This document shows, one piece after another, positions 14,201-26,058 of a DNA stretch of 64,000 bases (positions are counted from its first letter, which is position 1; each line of letters starts with the position of its first letter). The translations under genes and the position numbers were made by a program. The stretch covers positions 24,136,131 through 24,200,130 of the forward strand of contig NC_045140.1 of NCBI RefSeq assembly GCF_008831285.2, in the 5' to 3' direction. Below the pieces are notes generated by a model that did no database searches, was not told the DNA's origin, and saw only the letters and a program-made list of their open reading frames with translations. This DNA is from Nymphaea colorata (taxonomy: Eukaryota > Streptophyta > Magnoliopsida > Nymphaeales > Nymphaeaceae).

Positions 14201-17200
14201 GGTGCCGGTGCGATACATCTAAAAAAATTACGGTGCGGCGGTGCGGCAAAGATATTTATTATTATTAATAATTTATTAATATAATATATTAATAATATCA
14301 AATTTGATAAAAAAAACTAAAAAAAAATGAAATCAATAGGGTGCGGGTTGGGTGCGAATCTGGGTCGCACCCGCACCAGCACCCGCGTCGCGTCGACGCG
14401 GGTGCGTCACCAGGGTTGCCGCACCCTGGTGACAGAGGTTGCGGCTGGACTAAAATTCTGGTACAGATGAAATTATAAAGTTTCTTAGTTTTATTGCATG
14501 AGCATGGTGATGCGATTGGAGAGCACGTGTGAAGTATGAGTGGCTTAACAACATTATGAGAGATGAATTAGAAGGCTGCATGTTGTGTGACATGAGGATT
14601 GCTTACACTGAGTGTGTAAATAATTTTTCATGATCAACAGTAAACTCTGATGGAAGGTGATCATGAGACAGACTAAACGAGTTTAGAAAGAAAAGGATAA
14701 TACTTGCTCATGTCAATCCTACCCTTAGTTTTGTTACAAGTAAGAGTATCACTAAAGTGCAATAAATCTGTATTAATACCTCTACCATATTGTACTTTAT
14801 GATGACAAAACTTACATGATTAAGAGAAATATGTGTATATAGTCTAGAACTATAAATGTGATAAAGAAAGTGTAATATTGGACAACTTAGCCATCTTCTA
14901 AGTAAAGTGAGGAAGCATGTAGATTTCTTCCCCCACAACATAACTACATCCCTATTGGTATATTTATGTATATTTTGATGCAAGCGCTTATACAACAAGT
15001 GCAGAAATAAGATCTGGTCATCCAGGTGAGCTTCATGACCAGCATGGTACCATGTCATGGTATGTAGCTGTTATACATTCATTATATAAGTCTAAGCTTA
15101 TATTGAAAATTTGAAAGTAGAAAAATGATAAATACATTACATTATGATTGAAGGAAATATGTACATATATTTGCCTACACCCTTATGGGTTGAGTGTGCA
15201 CATGGTATGTATAAAGGTTTGCACATTGAAAGGTTGACAGGAATTGTGCACGAGTGACTTCTTATGTGTGTTTTATGTTGGTGCATCCTAGTCCTACTCG
15301 GGATTGTTGGCATGGCAATTGTTTTAGCCTTTGGAAATCGTACACAAGGTTGGACTCCATGAGATTACCAGAATAAGCTCAGTGGTGTAAACCTTATATG
15401 CATAAAGGAACACCGATTATGACAATTATACATGGGAGTATGAGCTAGGGTCCAGTGGATGGTTTTGTCCCAGGAGGTGTTGGTGTGGCTTGAGCTGACT
15501 GTGGCTGGCCACTCCTCTGTCTACAGTGGACTACCCACAGGGTATTGGGCAGCACGAGGACCTGAACTTCTGTATATGTTACTTTTGGAGAGGAAGGCAT
15601 CTCCTGGTCCTTCAACCTGGGTGCCTAGAGGGGCTGGTTTACCACTTGGGTTAAGGCTGAGTGGTTAGGCCCTACTGCTACAACGGCAATCTAGGATATC
15701 TCAAGAGGCTTCACTGCATGTTACCATCAGTCTGTGTGAATCGCTTGGTTTGGTTCTGTTTTGCCCGTGATTGTGCCCACAGGGATTTTCTGCTGATGCT
15801 TGTTGGATTGTCGGCTATGTCACCTGGGTGCGTTTCCTTTGAGCTCGCACCCGCACCCGACGCGTTGCGGGTGCGGGTGCGCTCCAGGTGCGCACCCAAT
15901 CAACACCCGATGATGAGCTCGCACCCAAACCGCACCCGGGGGTTGGATCTAGTTCCGAGTCGAAACCAAATCCAAACCAAGTTCATCTGCGTGTATGGTT
16001 TGGATCTGGATCTGATTTCAAAATGAAACCAAATCCAAAATCCACAAAATCAAATCCACCATTCTCACCCGTCGTCGTTAAATCTAATTTAAGACATCTA
16101 TAGATATATTATATGTTCTCTTTTCTCTTTCAAAAAAAACGATACAGGACTAAAGAATGGTGGCTTTCATAAAACGATCTGTTTACCTTTTTTTTCAAAC
16201 ATTTCTTTTTTGATTTTTTCCCACTATCATAAAATGTATAATTTTAATTGTGTTATTCAATTTCTACGAAAAATTAATAATAATAATAATATTAATATTA
16301 ATATTAATAAAATATCTTCACCGCACTGCCGCACCTAATTTTTTTGAGATGTGCCGCACCGGCACCCGCACCGGCACCGGCACCCGCACCCCGCACTCAG
16401 GTGACATAGATTGTCGGTGTAACTTTGTAACCCATAATGGATGGTGTTACTATGTTTGGCAAGCTATAGCCCATGGTATGGCATGAAACCTACAACTTAT
16501 GGGTAGTAGTCCTGAGCTGTATACTAATTCTGTTTTGATGTAATTATATATCTATTTTGCCGAACTACTCTCCACTTATGATTGGATATTTCCATACCCA
16601 AAGCCTTCTGACCCTTTCCCTTCTACCTCTACAAGTAGCTCTTGATTGACTGATGGCTTTTTGACTCCTTCAGTTTTGCGATGGACGGGCATTAGCGATC
16701 TAAGCATTGAGTCGAGTCTGGCATTTTTGTGGTTATTGTCAATTGAGTTGATGTAGTCTTTTGTTTGGGCTCTACTTGGTTCTTTGGGATGTTGTCCTTC
16801 TTTGTTTTGTGTCTTTTTTGTTTGGTCATTACTCAGGATTTGATTTACTTTTTAAGACTCACTGTTCATCTCTATCATATCTAGGAAAAACAAAAAAAAA
16901 TTGGTGTCAAAACTTGGGTTGTGACATGGACAGCTGTAATGAAAGTTGGCCAAAGCCATCATTATGGCCATCTCTGGAACTAATGACTTCATGTGGCTCA
17001 ATGTACTGTTGAGTAACTAATACTACATAGTACATATTACCTTCAATGTTCAGATGTACTTGCTTATATAAACAGAAAAGGGGATACTTATATAAACAGA
17101 AAAGGGGATACAGGTATAGGAGAAAAAGGCAACTTGGGAATCCCAACACAGGCCTATGGAACATTCAGGTGATGACCTTATGGAAAGGAAAATAAGCATA

Positions 17201-20200
17201 TTGACTAGATTATTGAGTCATGTCAAAGGCAGATTTTGCACATCACATTAACCTTGGTAGTGAGATATACCAGGGAAGTAGTTAATGTCAATGACGTAAA
17301 AGTTGTCTCCAGAACCATGCTCTCGGATTATGTCAATATTGAACAGTAGGAGACCCTGTTTCAAAGGTAAGTTGTCACCATACCAGGAGTAGTTTACTTG
17401 AGTACAGGTTTCAACTAATAACAGCACATATAACACTTACCAACCTCTGGCGGAGTTCTCCTGCAAGTTTCTCAATAAGTGGAAATGGAGGAAGATCTAC
17501 AGTTGAGAAATGGGATCTAAATTATGCACATGTTTCTCAAGAAGGGCAGGACAAAAAGGAAATAATTGATTCTAAGAACAGATGCAATGCTCTAACCTGC
17601 AACGTGTGGATCCAAATCAGCACCAACAGCTGAAGCTGCAGTAAAAGAAACCCTTGGAAGCGGAACAAGTCCAACATTATGTGACTGTTCATAGTTCTCG
17701 ACATCTGGCAAGGAAAAGCGTCTCACAACCTTTAAGGTCTCCCCAACAACGTAGACTTTAAAAAGTACACCACCTTCATCCACATTCAACAGCAAATCCA
17801 AATGTGATTCCAACAGTAAATGTCAACAATAATTGCTACCTTCAGAAAAAGTAAGATGCAAAGTTGGTCTCACCATGGTTCACAAACTCCTGCAGAACCA
17901 ATGGTGGTTCAAGCTTTGACAGTGAAATATGATCATAAGCAAGAAACAGTTCATGGGATTTGGCAGTTCCATCCAAAACTAATGGCTTCACAACTGCAAC
18001 AATTACACAGAACTGTTATAATTCCTCTCCATCAGTGGTCAAGCAACATGATGAAAAGGGATCTAAAATTTCCATCTAATTCACATAATGAATCCCATAG
18101 GCTCTAAACCATGTAGAAGTGAGATTACACCAGCATCAAACTCTCTGGGGAACCATGTATTGTAAGTATCTCAAGATATCCAACACATGTAAAATAGGTA
18201 TATCAAACTTCTTGAAAAAATATAGCATTTGCAGCATAAAAATCATTATGTATTAATCAATTTATCATGCTTGCCTATGTGATCATGGTGCAAACACAAA
18301 CAATTGACCCGTAGCAGCTTTTGTTTCAGAAAGAACCACATCACCAATATTACTACATTATCCCATGCATAAGCACCGAAACCGATTTGACAGTCACCAG
18401 TGCTGACCATGCATCATATAAATAGTTACATCCTCTAATTACAGAAGGTGTTTGAGTTGGAGCCCATGTTCCAGTACTTCACTTTAGAGCTAAGTTCACA
18501 CGTTTGACAAAATCAGGAGCAAACCCAGCTCGACATGACAACAAAAAACTCAAGTTTGTTATCTGATACTTCTGGCCCTTTTGTTTACATCTTCAAGATT
18601 CAAATTTCTCAAAAGAAAAGAAATCAATATATTTGTTATCTAGATTTAGAAAGATTCATATATATGCCAGCAGAAGCAGAAGATAGACTGGGGAATCAGA
18701 GTCTTTAACCAATGGCGTAAAAGGCGATAACACGAGCTGAGGTGTTGAGCCTCCAGTGAGGCGAGGCATTAATTGAAGCGTAAGCTTCATGGACAAATTT
18801 GTGAATTATATAATATTTATAAAAATAATGATAAAATTGAAAAAAATAACTACAATACTAAGCATACCAATAAAGAACAATACAAAACGTGTGCAAACCA
18901 CAACAGTTTGTAAATCCAAACATCTGTCCTAAACACTTAAAAATTAAAATGTTCTAACTTCTAACGATAATAATATCAACCAAGAGAACAAGTATTGGTG
19001 AACAATAATATAAGCATATTGAAACACGCATATGTACAAAAAGCTCAGCGAAGTTGCAAGCAATTGAAGATCTGAACACATTCAGGTATGGGCAGATTCA
19101 CCATTCTGTAGATTTCATACTATGCTGCTCAAAGTGTAGGATAATTGAGACTGAAGGTGCATGTTCTAATTTTCTAAATTTCACCTGTGAGCAAAAGTTT
19201 GTCTTCCTTGAGTTGAATAACAAATTCTTAAAGAAAGCTTGCAGATTCATTTCTCTTGTCCTCACAAAATTTGACATTTTTAATTTTAGAATTCCACCAA
19301 CTTTTTTTTTTTTTTTTTTTTTTACAAAAAGCATGCTCAAGTATTGGTAACATAACAAATGCTTAAGTTTGAATTTCTTTCATTTAACCGCCTATTTCCT
19401 ATGTAATTTAGGCAGTTAAATGAAAGAAAGAAATAAGAACTTGAGCATTTTTTTGTTATTCCATCATAACTTGATTTTATCCAGCATAGTATCATGAAAA
19501 TATGATTGTAATCAGACATCTCATAATTTTATCATGAGTTAAAATAAACGATGATAAAAAACTGAAGTTCAGGAAAGGAGCAGTTTCACTTCTGTTTTGT
19601 TTCATCCTGATAGGAATTACTATTCTCATCTTCTCAAAGGGCAAACTTAACCATATAAAATGCACTCCTTTGGCATTAAATGCTTGTATACATCTAACTC
19701 TCTCTCTCTCTCTCTCTCCACACTATGCAAATAATATTTTGGAAGCTACTACAAATTGTTTTATCTTCATACAAGAGTGAACTATGCAATTCATGTTAGA
19801 TTCTTAGGATATGTTTCCCTAGTTTCATAATTACTGTTCTTCTGTAAATATGGGCTTATTATTATCTTTTTACTTGATGTAGTCATCTGTGTTCCTCTCT
19901 AGTGTGAACACAAGGGTCACAGCCACCCACCCTACAATTTGTATTGCTGACGAAGGGCAGATTAAGGTCATTATTAAAGATTAACCTTATGTTGTTATGC
20001 AGATGCATCCAAGCTTGTCGGTGGCAACATATCTGAAAAACTTACAGCTTAAAGGACAAATTGAAATACTGAGAAGCATGAGGAAAGATAGTTTATGGGT
20101 CAAATTCTTTATGGGCCATGGCCACTGTGAGAGCGAGAGAGGGTTGCCATGGCCAGCACCGGCCATGGCCACACAGAGAGAGGAGGGCGGCTGGGAGGTA

Positions 20201-23200
20201 TGAATCCGGTGGTGGCTCCGCTAGCAGCAGCTTCAGCCTCCACTCCAAATTCGCCGATGAAGGATGCAATGGGGATTAAGGATCAAGAGAAGGGGATTAG
20301 GGATTGATTGAAAAGGATTAGGGTGGCTTTGTGTATTCACTATTCAACATGAATGGTGAATAATGGACACCATCGGGTGGGGCCTTCCCCTGCCTGACCA
20401 GTTTTGCATTTTTTAAAATAAAAAAATTATATCAGTGCTCCGTCCCTGAGGCATGTGCCTCAAGGCTTTTTGAAAAAAATGCCTCTAGTCACAATTTTTT
20501 TGCATGAAGTGTGTGCCTTACAACATTGTCTTTAACTGCAGCATACCCAGCAAAGGAGGTCTTTGAACCAAGTTGTCATCATCTAGTTCAGGACAAGATA
20601 CTGAAAATGCAGCTCCAGTCATACAGTAATAACATGCAGTGAGGAGAGAAAGTCCAAAATATCTAGAAGCAATTACAAGCAAACATGGTACTGCTATTTT
20701 CCTCAACAGGATACCGGATATCCAGAAATTTCATGAAGAAATTAACCATGGAAAAATATGCATCAGCTATTCCCCACATGCAACAACTCATCAACACAGC
20801 TCCCAAACATGCCAACAACATTACAAATCCAAAACAGACAAACAAACTAACCAAGAGGAAGCTTCAACCCAGCTCTCTTTACTGCATCAGGAACCGAATT
20901 GGGATCTCCACGTACAACTAATTGCTTAGGAATAGCAATTTTACCTGCCAGATACCACAAAATTAATATAGCAAAGAAAGAATTTCAGATTCACATTCTG
21001 GGTGGATAGAGCCAGCAACATTCTTTCTCTCAAGTGCCATAAGAGATAGCTGGTACAAGCTTCAAAATTTCTACGACAAAAATTCCAAAGACGAACTATG
21101 CAAATGATACGTAGAAAATATGCAGAAAATTACCATTTGAATAGGATAAATTCAAATCATCAACAACATTAAGCATTGATTGGCGATTGTCCAAGTACTC
21201 AATGGCACCAGGCGGATCAATAACAGTGATCTCAGGATGCTTCTGCACGTATTCCTGCAAGCAGATCAAATAAATTAAGCTTTAAAAACCAAATCACAAG
21301 AAATTTCTTGATGAGTGAAACATAATTTAAGAACATTTTAACTCAAAAAGACTAAATAATTCACATTCACAATTTCTAACTGCAATACTGATCAGGACTG
21401 TTTAATCACAAACTAAATGTTGAAATTGAGATTATTTCTAGTCATATTCAGGGAACAGGAGTTAAACTCCTTCATGTGCAAAGACAGGCAGGTTCTATGA
21501 TATTATTCTTAAATATAGAGGATATTAATCATTTTATTTCACTAGGTGGTCTAACTATACTGAACTTGACGATGCCCTTCATGCGACAAAGAATGGAGAA
21601 GCTTAGTATGGCACCATAAAATATTAGAAAGGTAATATATTGGAAATGCCACCAACAATGTCCTATAGGAACTTGTATAAACTGGTTAGCATCTTTCCTA
21701 TACAAGACATCAGCCATCTAGTCATGATGCAGCAAAGACCAAAAAGCACCTAATCTGCATATTGAGATAAGTGCAATAAGATGGAAAAGAGAAGGGCTGT
21801 AGGTCTTTAGAATTTACCAATATGTCAATATCAGATCAGCTTGAGAGCAACACCATGCATGAGGAATGCATAGAACACATGCAATATGCTACTTGAAGAA
21901 TGTAAACACTTGGGATGTATACAATAACAGACGCCACAACAGCAGTAGGTGTTACTAACCTGAAGAGTCTGAAACCACTCTTTTCCTTTAAACTGCACAA
22001 CATACAAGATTCTTATGAGAGAAGGAATGATACTGATGAAAGGACAGAAAGGTAATCAAAGTACATTCTCTTTGAAAAAAGGGACCAAATGGGAGAAAGC
22101 TAAGACCTCAGAGGGTCTCGAAAGGAAAGATAAAGAACTTGGAACAGTTTACAGCGCAGACCTTATGCAAGACTATGTCAAATGGTCCTTGATCCAAAAG
22201 AGATTTGTTTTGGTCTATGGCAACAAACATTATTCCTTTTTCCCTGCACCAGTTAAAGGATGTGACCTCTCACAGTGATTCTGTAAACAGAAAATTCATG
22301 CCATGATTTACAGCCAAGCAATCTTTTAAACCAATCAATGAGATGATGCAATTAAAAGTAAATATCTGTCTGGCATATATATAACTAGTCCCACTTGATC
22401 TCCTAATCAAATAAAGCAACGAAGGAAAAAAACTCGGTAATTAAAAATTCTACATGATAAGCCAAGTAGCATCAGGCATGGCTAGATTTGCACCACGCAG
22501 CATTTTCTGATGAAGACACGGCCAATAAGTAGCAGAGTCTGGAAGTACAATAGGAAGAGCTTTTAATGGTCGATAGTTTTGCAATCCGGTGAGGCTCTTG
22601 CATGAATTTGGGCATGAAGAAGAAAAGGGATGATACTTTTCCCACAACAATTATACTGCACATGTAAGCAACCCATATAGACCCGGATGCAACATGTGCA
22701 AGTTAAGCATGAAAACATTAAGCATAAATAACAGCTAGTCAAGAAAAATTTTCCCAAACTTTCTTTTTATTAAACAGCATGTCCTAACTGAACTGTAAGT
22801 TTGCAGCATCTACATGGGCAGACCATAAATAAACTTCTGAGTTATGCCAACTACTACAAAATAGATTCAGAATAATGATCCATCAAGCCTTTCTCAACGG
22901 CATTGGAACATGCATCTTGACCAAAGCATTATCCTTCATCATCGCGAGAATCGTGACAAATTAATAGGACATAAACAACCGAATCCATAAATAGAAGGCA
23001 ATACAGAGTCTGGATATATTGTAAGGAAAAGCTCGCAAGGTCTAAGATCTTGACCGTATTTCAACACGATAAGGAAAACAGTGTAACTGTGTAAGTATCA
23101 TTGCACAAACAACAGATAGCGCAGCAGCATGCACACATCAATTGTAGCTCGAATAAGTTCCTAACTGACAATTCTCTCGGATTCGGGGAGAAAACCATTG

Positions 23201-23596
23201 GTCAACACCCCCGCCCCTCTCTCTCTCATTATCACAATAAGGAAAGGTGAAAGATCAATGAAGATACATTCATGCAACAAAAAATATACCCCGTCCCGTC
23301 AAATAAAACGGCATAATTCGGTATCGAACATGAAATAAATGGAGCCATAAGCAAAAAAGTTGGCCAAGTTCGATCATAGAAAACCTCGCTAACGCCTCCA
23401 GTCTTGGTTGCAAGAAGGACTTGATCTTATTTGGTTTGAGCGCGTATCCAACGACTAGCTTCTGCTTAGGAGGCAAAGAAGAACCAGCGCTGCCGCACAA
23501 GAAGCACAAGCCGCCCCCCTTTTCCTCCGTCTCCCTCGACTCTGCATTGTCCCGGCAGGCGACCTTGGGTGACTCGGCGATGCTGTCGTTCTTCAT
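11261..23596 (-). CDS. ITPK: Inositol-tetrakisphosphate 1-kinase, ITPK2/3-like (tandem copy 2)
   Basis: The ten coding exons are 23385-23596, 22162-22243, 21960-21992, 21134-21254, 20852-20944, 17874-17993, 17597-17773, 17441-17496, 17271-17355 and 11261-11358. All splice sites are GT-AG and give 358 aa. Exons 2-10 have exactly the lengths of copy 1, so this is a tandem duplicate. Catalytic positions are kept: DGTAKSH (188-194), [18 protein letters not shown]306 in FNID, D321 and N323 in DINYFPG. The N-terminal extension is shorter than in copy 1; an in-frame TAG lies just upstream of the MKND start. C-terminal residues differ ([12 protein letters not shown] against [13 protein letters not shown]). 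Intron 9 is 5.9 kb against 1.2 kb in copy 1 because of a solo LTR, and intron 5 is 2.9 kb against 0.6 kb. The gene looks functional if the long introns splice. Confidence 0.92.
14164..14437. mobile_element. MITE A, GTGCGG-rich terminal inverted repeats
   Basis: The 274-bp element begins CTATGTCACCAG and ends CTGGTGACAGAG. The ends form a 12-bp inverted repeat with one mismatch. It is flanked by the perfect 8-bp duplication GTTGCGGC (14156-14163, 14438-14445). Subterminal regions are tandem GGTGCGG copies. The centre is AT-rich (TTATTAATAAT-like). A GC hairpin (GCACCCGCGTCG against CGACGCGGGTGC) sits near the right end. The 8-bp duplication fits hAT, or a Mutator-like element at the low end of its range. 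No coding capacity. Confidence 0.85.
15815..16409. mobile_element. MITE B, same family as MITE A
   Basis: The 595-bp element starts CTATGTCACCTGGGTGCG and ends CGCACTCAGGTGACATAG. It is flanked by the perfect 8-bp duplication ATTGTCGG (15807-15814, 16410-16417). Its right arm, reverse-complemented, matches the left arm of MITE A for about 120 bp, including the GTGCGG tract and the AT-rich stretch. A perfect 14-bp-arm hairpin lies at 15846-15881. It has no transposase. Confidence 0.88.
18700..20520. other. Insertion-like stretch in ITPK copy 2 intron 5
   Basis: Intron 5 here is 2858 bp; the same intron in copy 1 is 614 bp, so roughly 2.2 kb has been gained. GAGGC-rich phrases around 18713-18790 (AGGCG, GCCTC, GAGGCGAGGC) and 20445-20495 (GAGGC, GCCTC in inverted arrangement) are candidate ends. 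It also contains a T22 tract at 19302-19323, a CT tract at 19701-19720, a foldback at 19352-19459 and a CCATGGCC-rich palindromic patch at 20114-20170. No target-site duplication or coding domain could be assigned. Confidence 0.4.
19352..19459. repeat. 108-bp near-perfect foldback
   Basis: The arms read ATAACAAATGCTTAAG...TTTCTTTCATTTAACCGCC and its near reverse complement. The inner 21 bp pair with one mismatch around a 14-base loop. The outer arm has a few mismatches and a short length difference. It may be a small foldback MITE or a transcribed hairpin within the ITPK intron. Confidence 0.7.
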
Positions 23597-24277
23597 GGCG
23601 CTGCACTAAGGCGCAACGGCGATCCTCGGGGGACACCACTGGCGGCTCCGTTCAGCCTTATTTCTCTTCCCCTCTCCCCTCCAATTGCAGAGACAAGAAC
23701 CACCACCTCCCAAATCCTAGAAGGAAGAAGCTGTTCCGTGTGAAAAACAACGATCACTGGAATCTCAGCCACCACGTCCAACAGATGAGCGTTGGAATGA
23801 TCGTGACGAGAGTCCCAAATTTAAAGAGAGAGAGAGAGTGCTAGGCGGATGGCGCGCATTTCTAACAGAGGGAGAGGAGATACAGCGCGGGTCCATGCAC
23901 CAATCTCACTAGCGTCGTAGCGTATCGTTGATAACCGATACGTATCTTCATGCCAGTATGTATCGGCCAATGCGATTAAACGATGTCATTAAATACAGCA
24001 GGCCCTGCCTTTACAGATATTCCAAATTCATACTTTTTATTTTTATCAAAACGAAGTTTAAATTATTTGTAGACAATTTGACGTAAAATGTATAAACAAA
24101 AAAAATTATCTTTTAGACAATTTAAATGAAAATATATAAACAAATGGAATCCGATTCTCATCCAGTGATTCGGCACCATTTTCCGGCCTTTTTCATATTC
24201 CATCTTACCTCATGCCCTATTGTCGACTTTATGTTTGGCTGATGATTTTTTAACAAAAATTATTTCTCACAAATAAC

Positions 24278-24482
24278 GGGGTGTTTGATGGTTTGAAATT
24301 TTGATTCAAAAATAAAAATTCAAAATCATAATTTCTCTTCAAAGTGGAAAATAGTTAAAATCTTAAGTTTTAGTTTATTAACTCTAAAAACAAAATACCC
24401 TGTTTGTTTAATAATTCTAATTTTTAAAAAAATATGCATTTTGATTCTAAATTCCATGATTTTAGATGTATCAAATGCTCCC
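24278..24482. mobile_element. Tourist-like MITE
   Basis: The left end reads GGGGTGTTTGATGG and the right end, reverse-complemented, GGGAGCATTTGATAC. A TAA trinucleotide flanks both sides (24274-24276, with one extra base before the element, and 24483-24485). The roughly 205-bp length and AT-rich interior fit PIF/Harbinger-derived MITEs. The imperfect ends make the call moderate. Confidence 0.5.
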
Positions 24483-25480
24483 TAAAAAATTAATATTCAA
24501 AGAAAATACACATAAATTGTAGAAAGAAAACTAATCCATGCCCTGTCCCAAATGTTGTTGGAAGACTAAATATTAAATTACTAAAAAAAGATAATCATTA
24601 CATTAATATTAATGCCTGTTCGTGTTTTAATAACGATTGATCATTCTTTAGCATTTTAGCTATTCAAAAATTATCTGACGTTCAATCATATCCATGTTTT
24701 TAAGAAAATGTATGTGTTTTTTAATTTCTTTTGACATACCAATTAGTGCGGACATTTTGGTTGCATCAACAGTCATCCTTCTACTAATATAGAACCTTCA
24801 AATGAAGGTCTTTTAAACTTCAAGAATTTATAAAACCTGAACCATATGTTTAGAAAGCTTAACAAATTTAAGTTTTACCAAAAGTTGAAAAGGAAACACA
24901 AAAATTTTAAAGTTTGGAATGCAATTTGTTCAAGCATCGGATTCAGCAAAAGTATAGCAATTATAGATTTATAAGGAAAAGTAAACTTTTATATCTTTTC
25001 GATCAATTTATATTTTCACTTCATTTAATAGCATAGTTTTTTTTTTGTCTTTCTCTTTGGTAGAGAGGTGGCACTGCTTGGAAAATCTGGCGCAATTACT
25101 TGTCGCTCGTAAACGGAGCAACCCTGCCACCTGACGAATACCACCTCCCACGCATTTAAAATTTTTCACACCTTTAAAAGCACGGGGTATTCTCAAATGA
25201 GCAACTAGTTGGAGCATCCACATGAAATATAAAGAAAGTTTGTGGATTTAGTATGAGCAACCGTCGCTTGAATATGATTAATGATTAAAATACCTTCAGC
25301 TTATATTGAAAAAAAGAACTTTGTAATTGGTAAAAATGAAAATAAAACAATAAAAAATTATAAAAGACATTTATTTTTAAAATTACAAAAATATCCCATG
25401 CTCCTTTACTGAGTACCGTCACCCTGCGCCATTGCGCGCAGGAAACTTTTTCTATCAACGGGGTTTGTACGGAAGTGCAG

Positions 25481-26058
25481 TGGTTATGAGAGAGCCTAGC
25501 GATGCTCATTCCAAATCCTTCTGCAACAAAAGAAGATCGAGAAAGAGAGAGGGAGGTTTTCTGCCTTCGATCTGGTGAAACGCAGATAAACGCATCCGAG
25601 AGATGGACACATCAGAGATCTCTCTACTGGACTTGATCTCTACAGATCTTCATTTCTGGCTTCAGTACCGTCTATCGGCGTCCAAGATTAACGTTTTCCT
25701 AACTTGTTAGGGTCGACTTGTTTCCCCGATCTGATCTGGAATTCATGCTCTACCTCGCGTTGCTCGGATGGCCTATTCTGCTCGACAGTGTGCAGACCGA
25801 AAATAGTCTGGAGGAATCGGGATTTCAATGTATGCCTTCAAAAAGCGAACGATCCAACTGTTTTTGTGCTGTAAATTCGTGCAAGAATTATTGCTGATCA
25901 CAGGGAACGCCCTAGCACTCGATGTTAGTGGAGCCTCCACCGGAAGGGATCTGGTTAGAGGACAAAGGCAATTCAGAAAGAACAAGCAGCGGCTATCCAT
26001 TGGTCAGGGCAACGTACCAGAAACGAGAAGCGAAGTGGTGTACCGTATACGCAGATGA
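25481..26058 (+). mobile_element. Possible Ty1/copia fossil (primer site to gag end)
   Basis: A sequence resembling the copia primer-binding site for initiator tRNA-Met lies at 25481-25495. About 350 bp later a short open stretch has the flavour of the basic C-terminal end of copia gag (GASTGRDLVRGQRQ). No polymerase region and no second LTR is visible. If real it is a broken 5' fragment with several breaks; the family call is inference. Confidence 0.35.

Larger units (their letters stand above)
11927..16926 (-). mobile_element. Solo LTR, probably Ty3/gypsy (Del/Tekay-like), in ITPK intron 9
   Basis: The 5000-bp block starts TGTAAGGCCC and ends GTTGTGACA on the plus strand. It is flanked by the perfect 5-bp duplication TGGAC (11922-11926 and 16927-16931). 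On the minus strand it starts TGTCACAACCC, a common opening of long gypsy LTRs; the family call is inference from that and the length. No internal coding region or second terminal copy is visible, so it fits a solo LTR. Removing two nested MITEs leaves about 4.1 kb. It is a fossil. The intact duplication suggests it is not ancient, and it is older than the two MITEs inside it. Confidence 0.75.
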
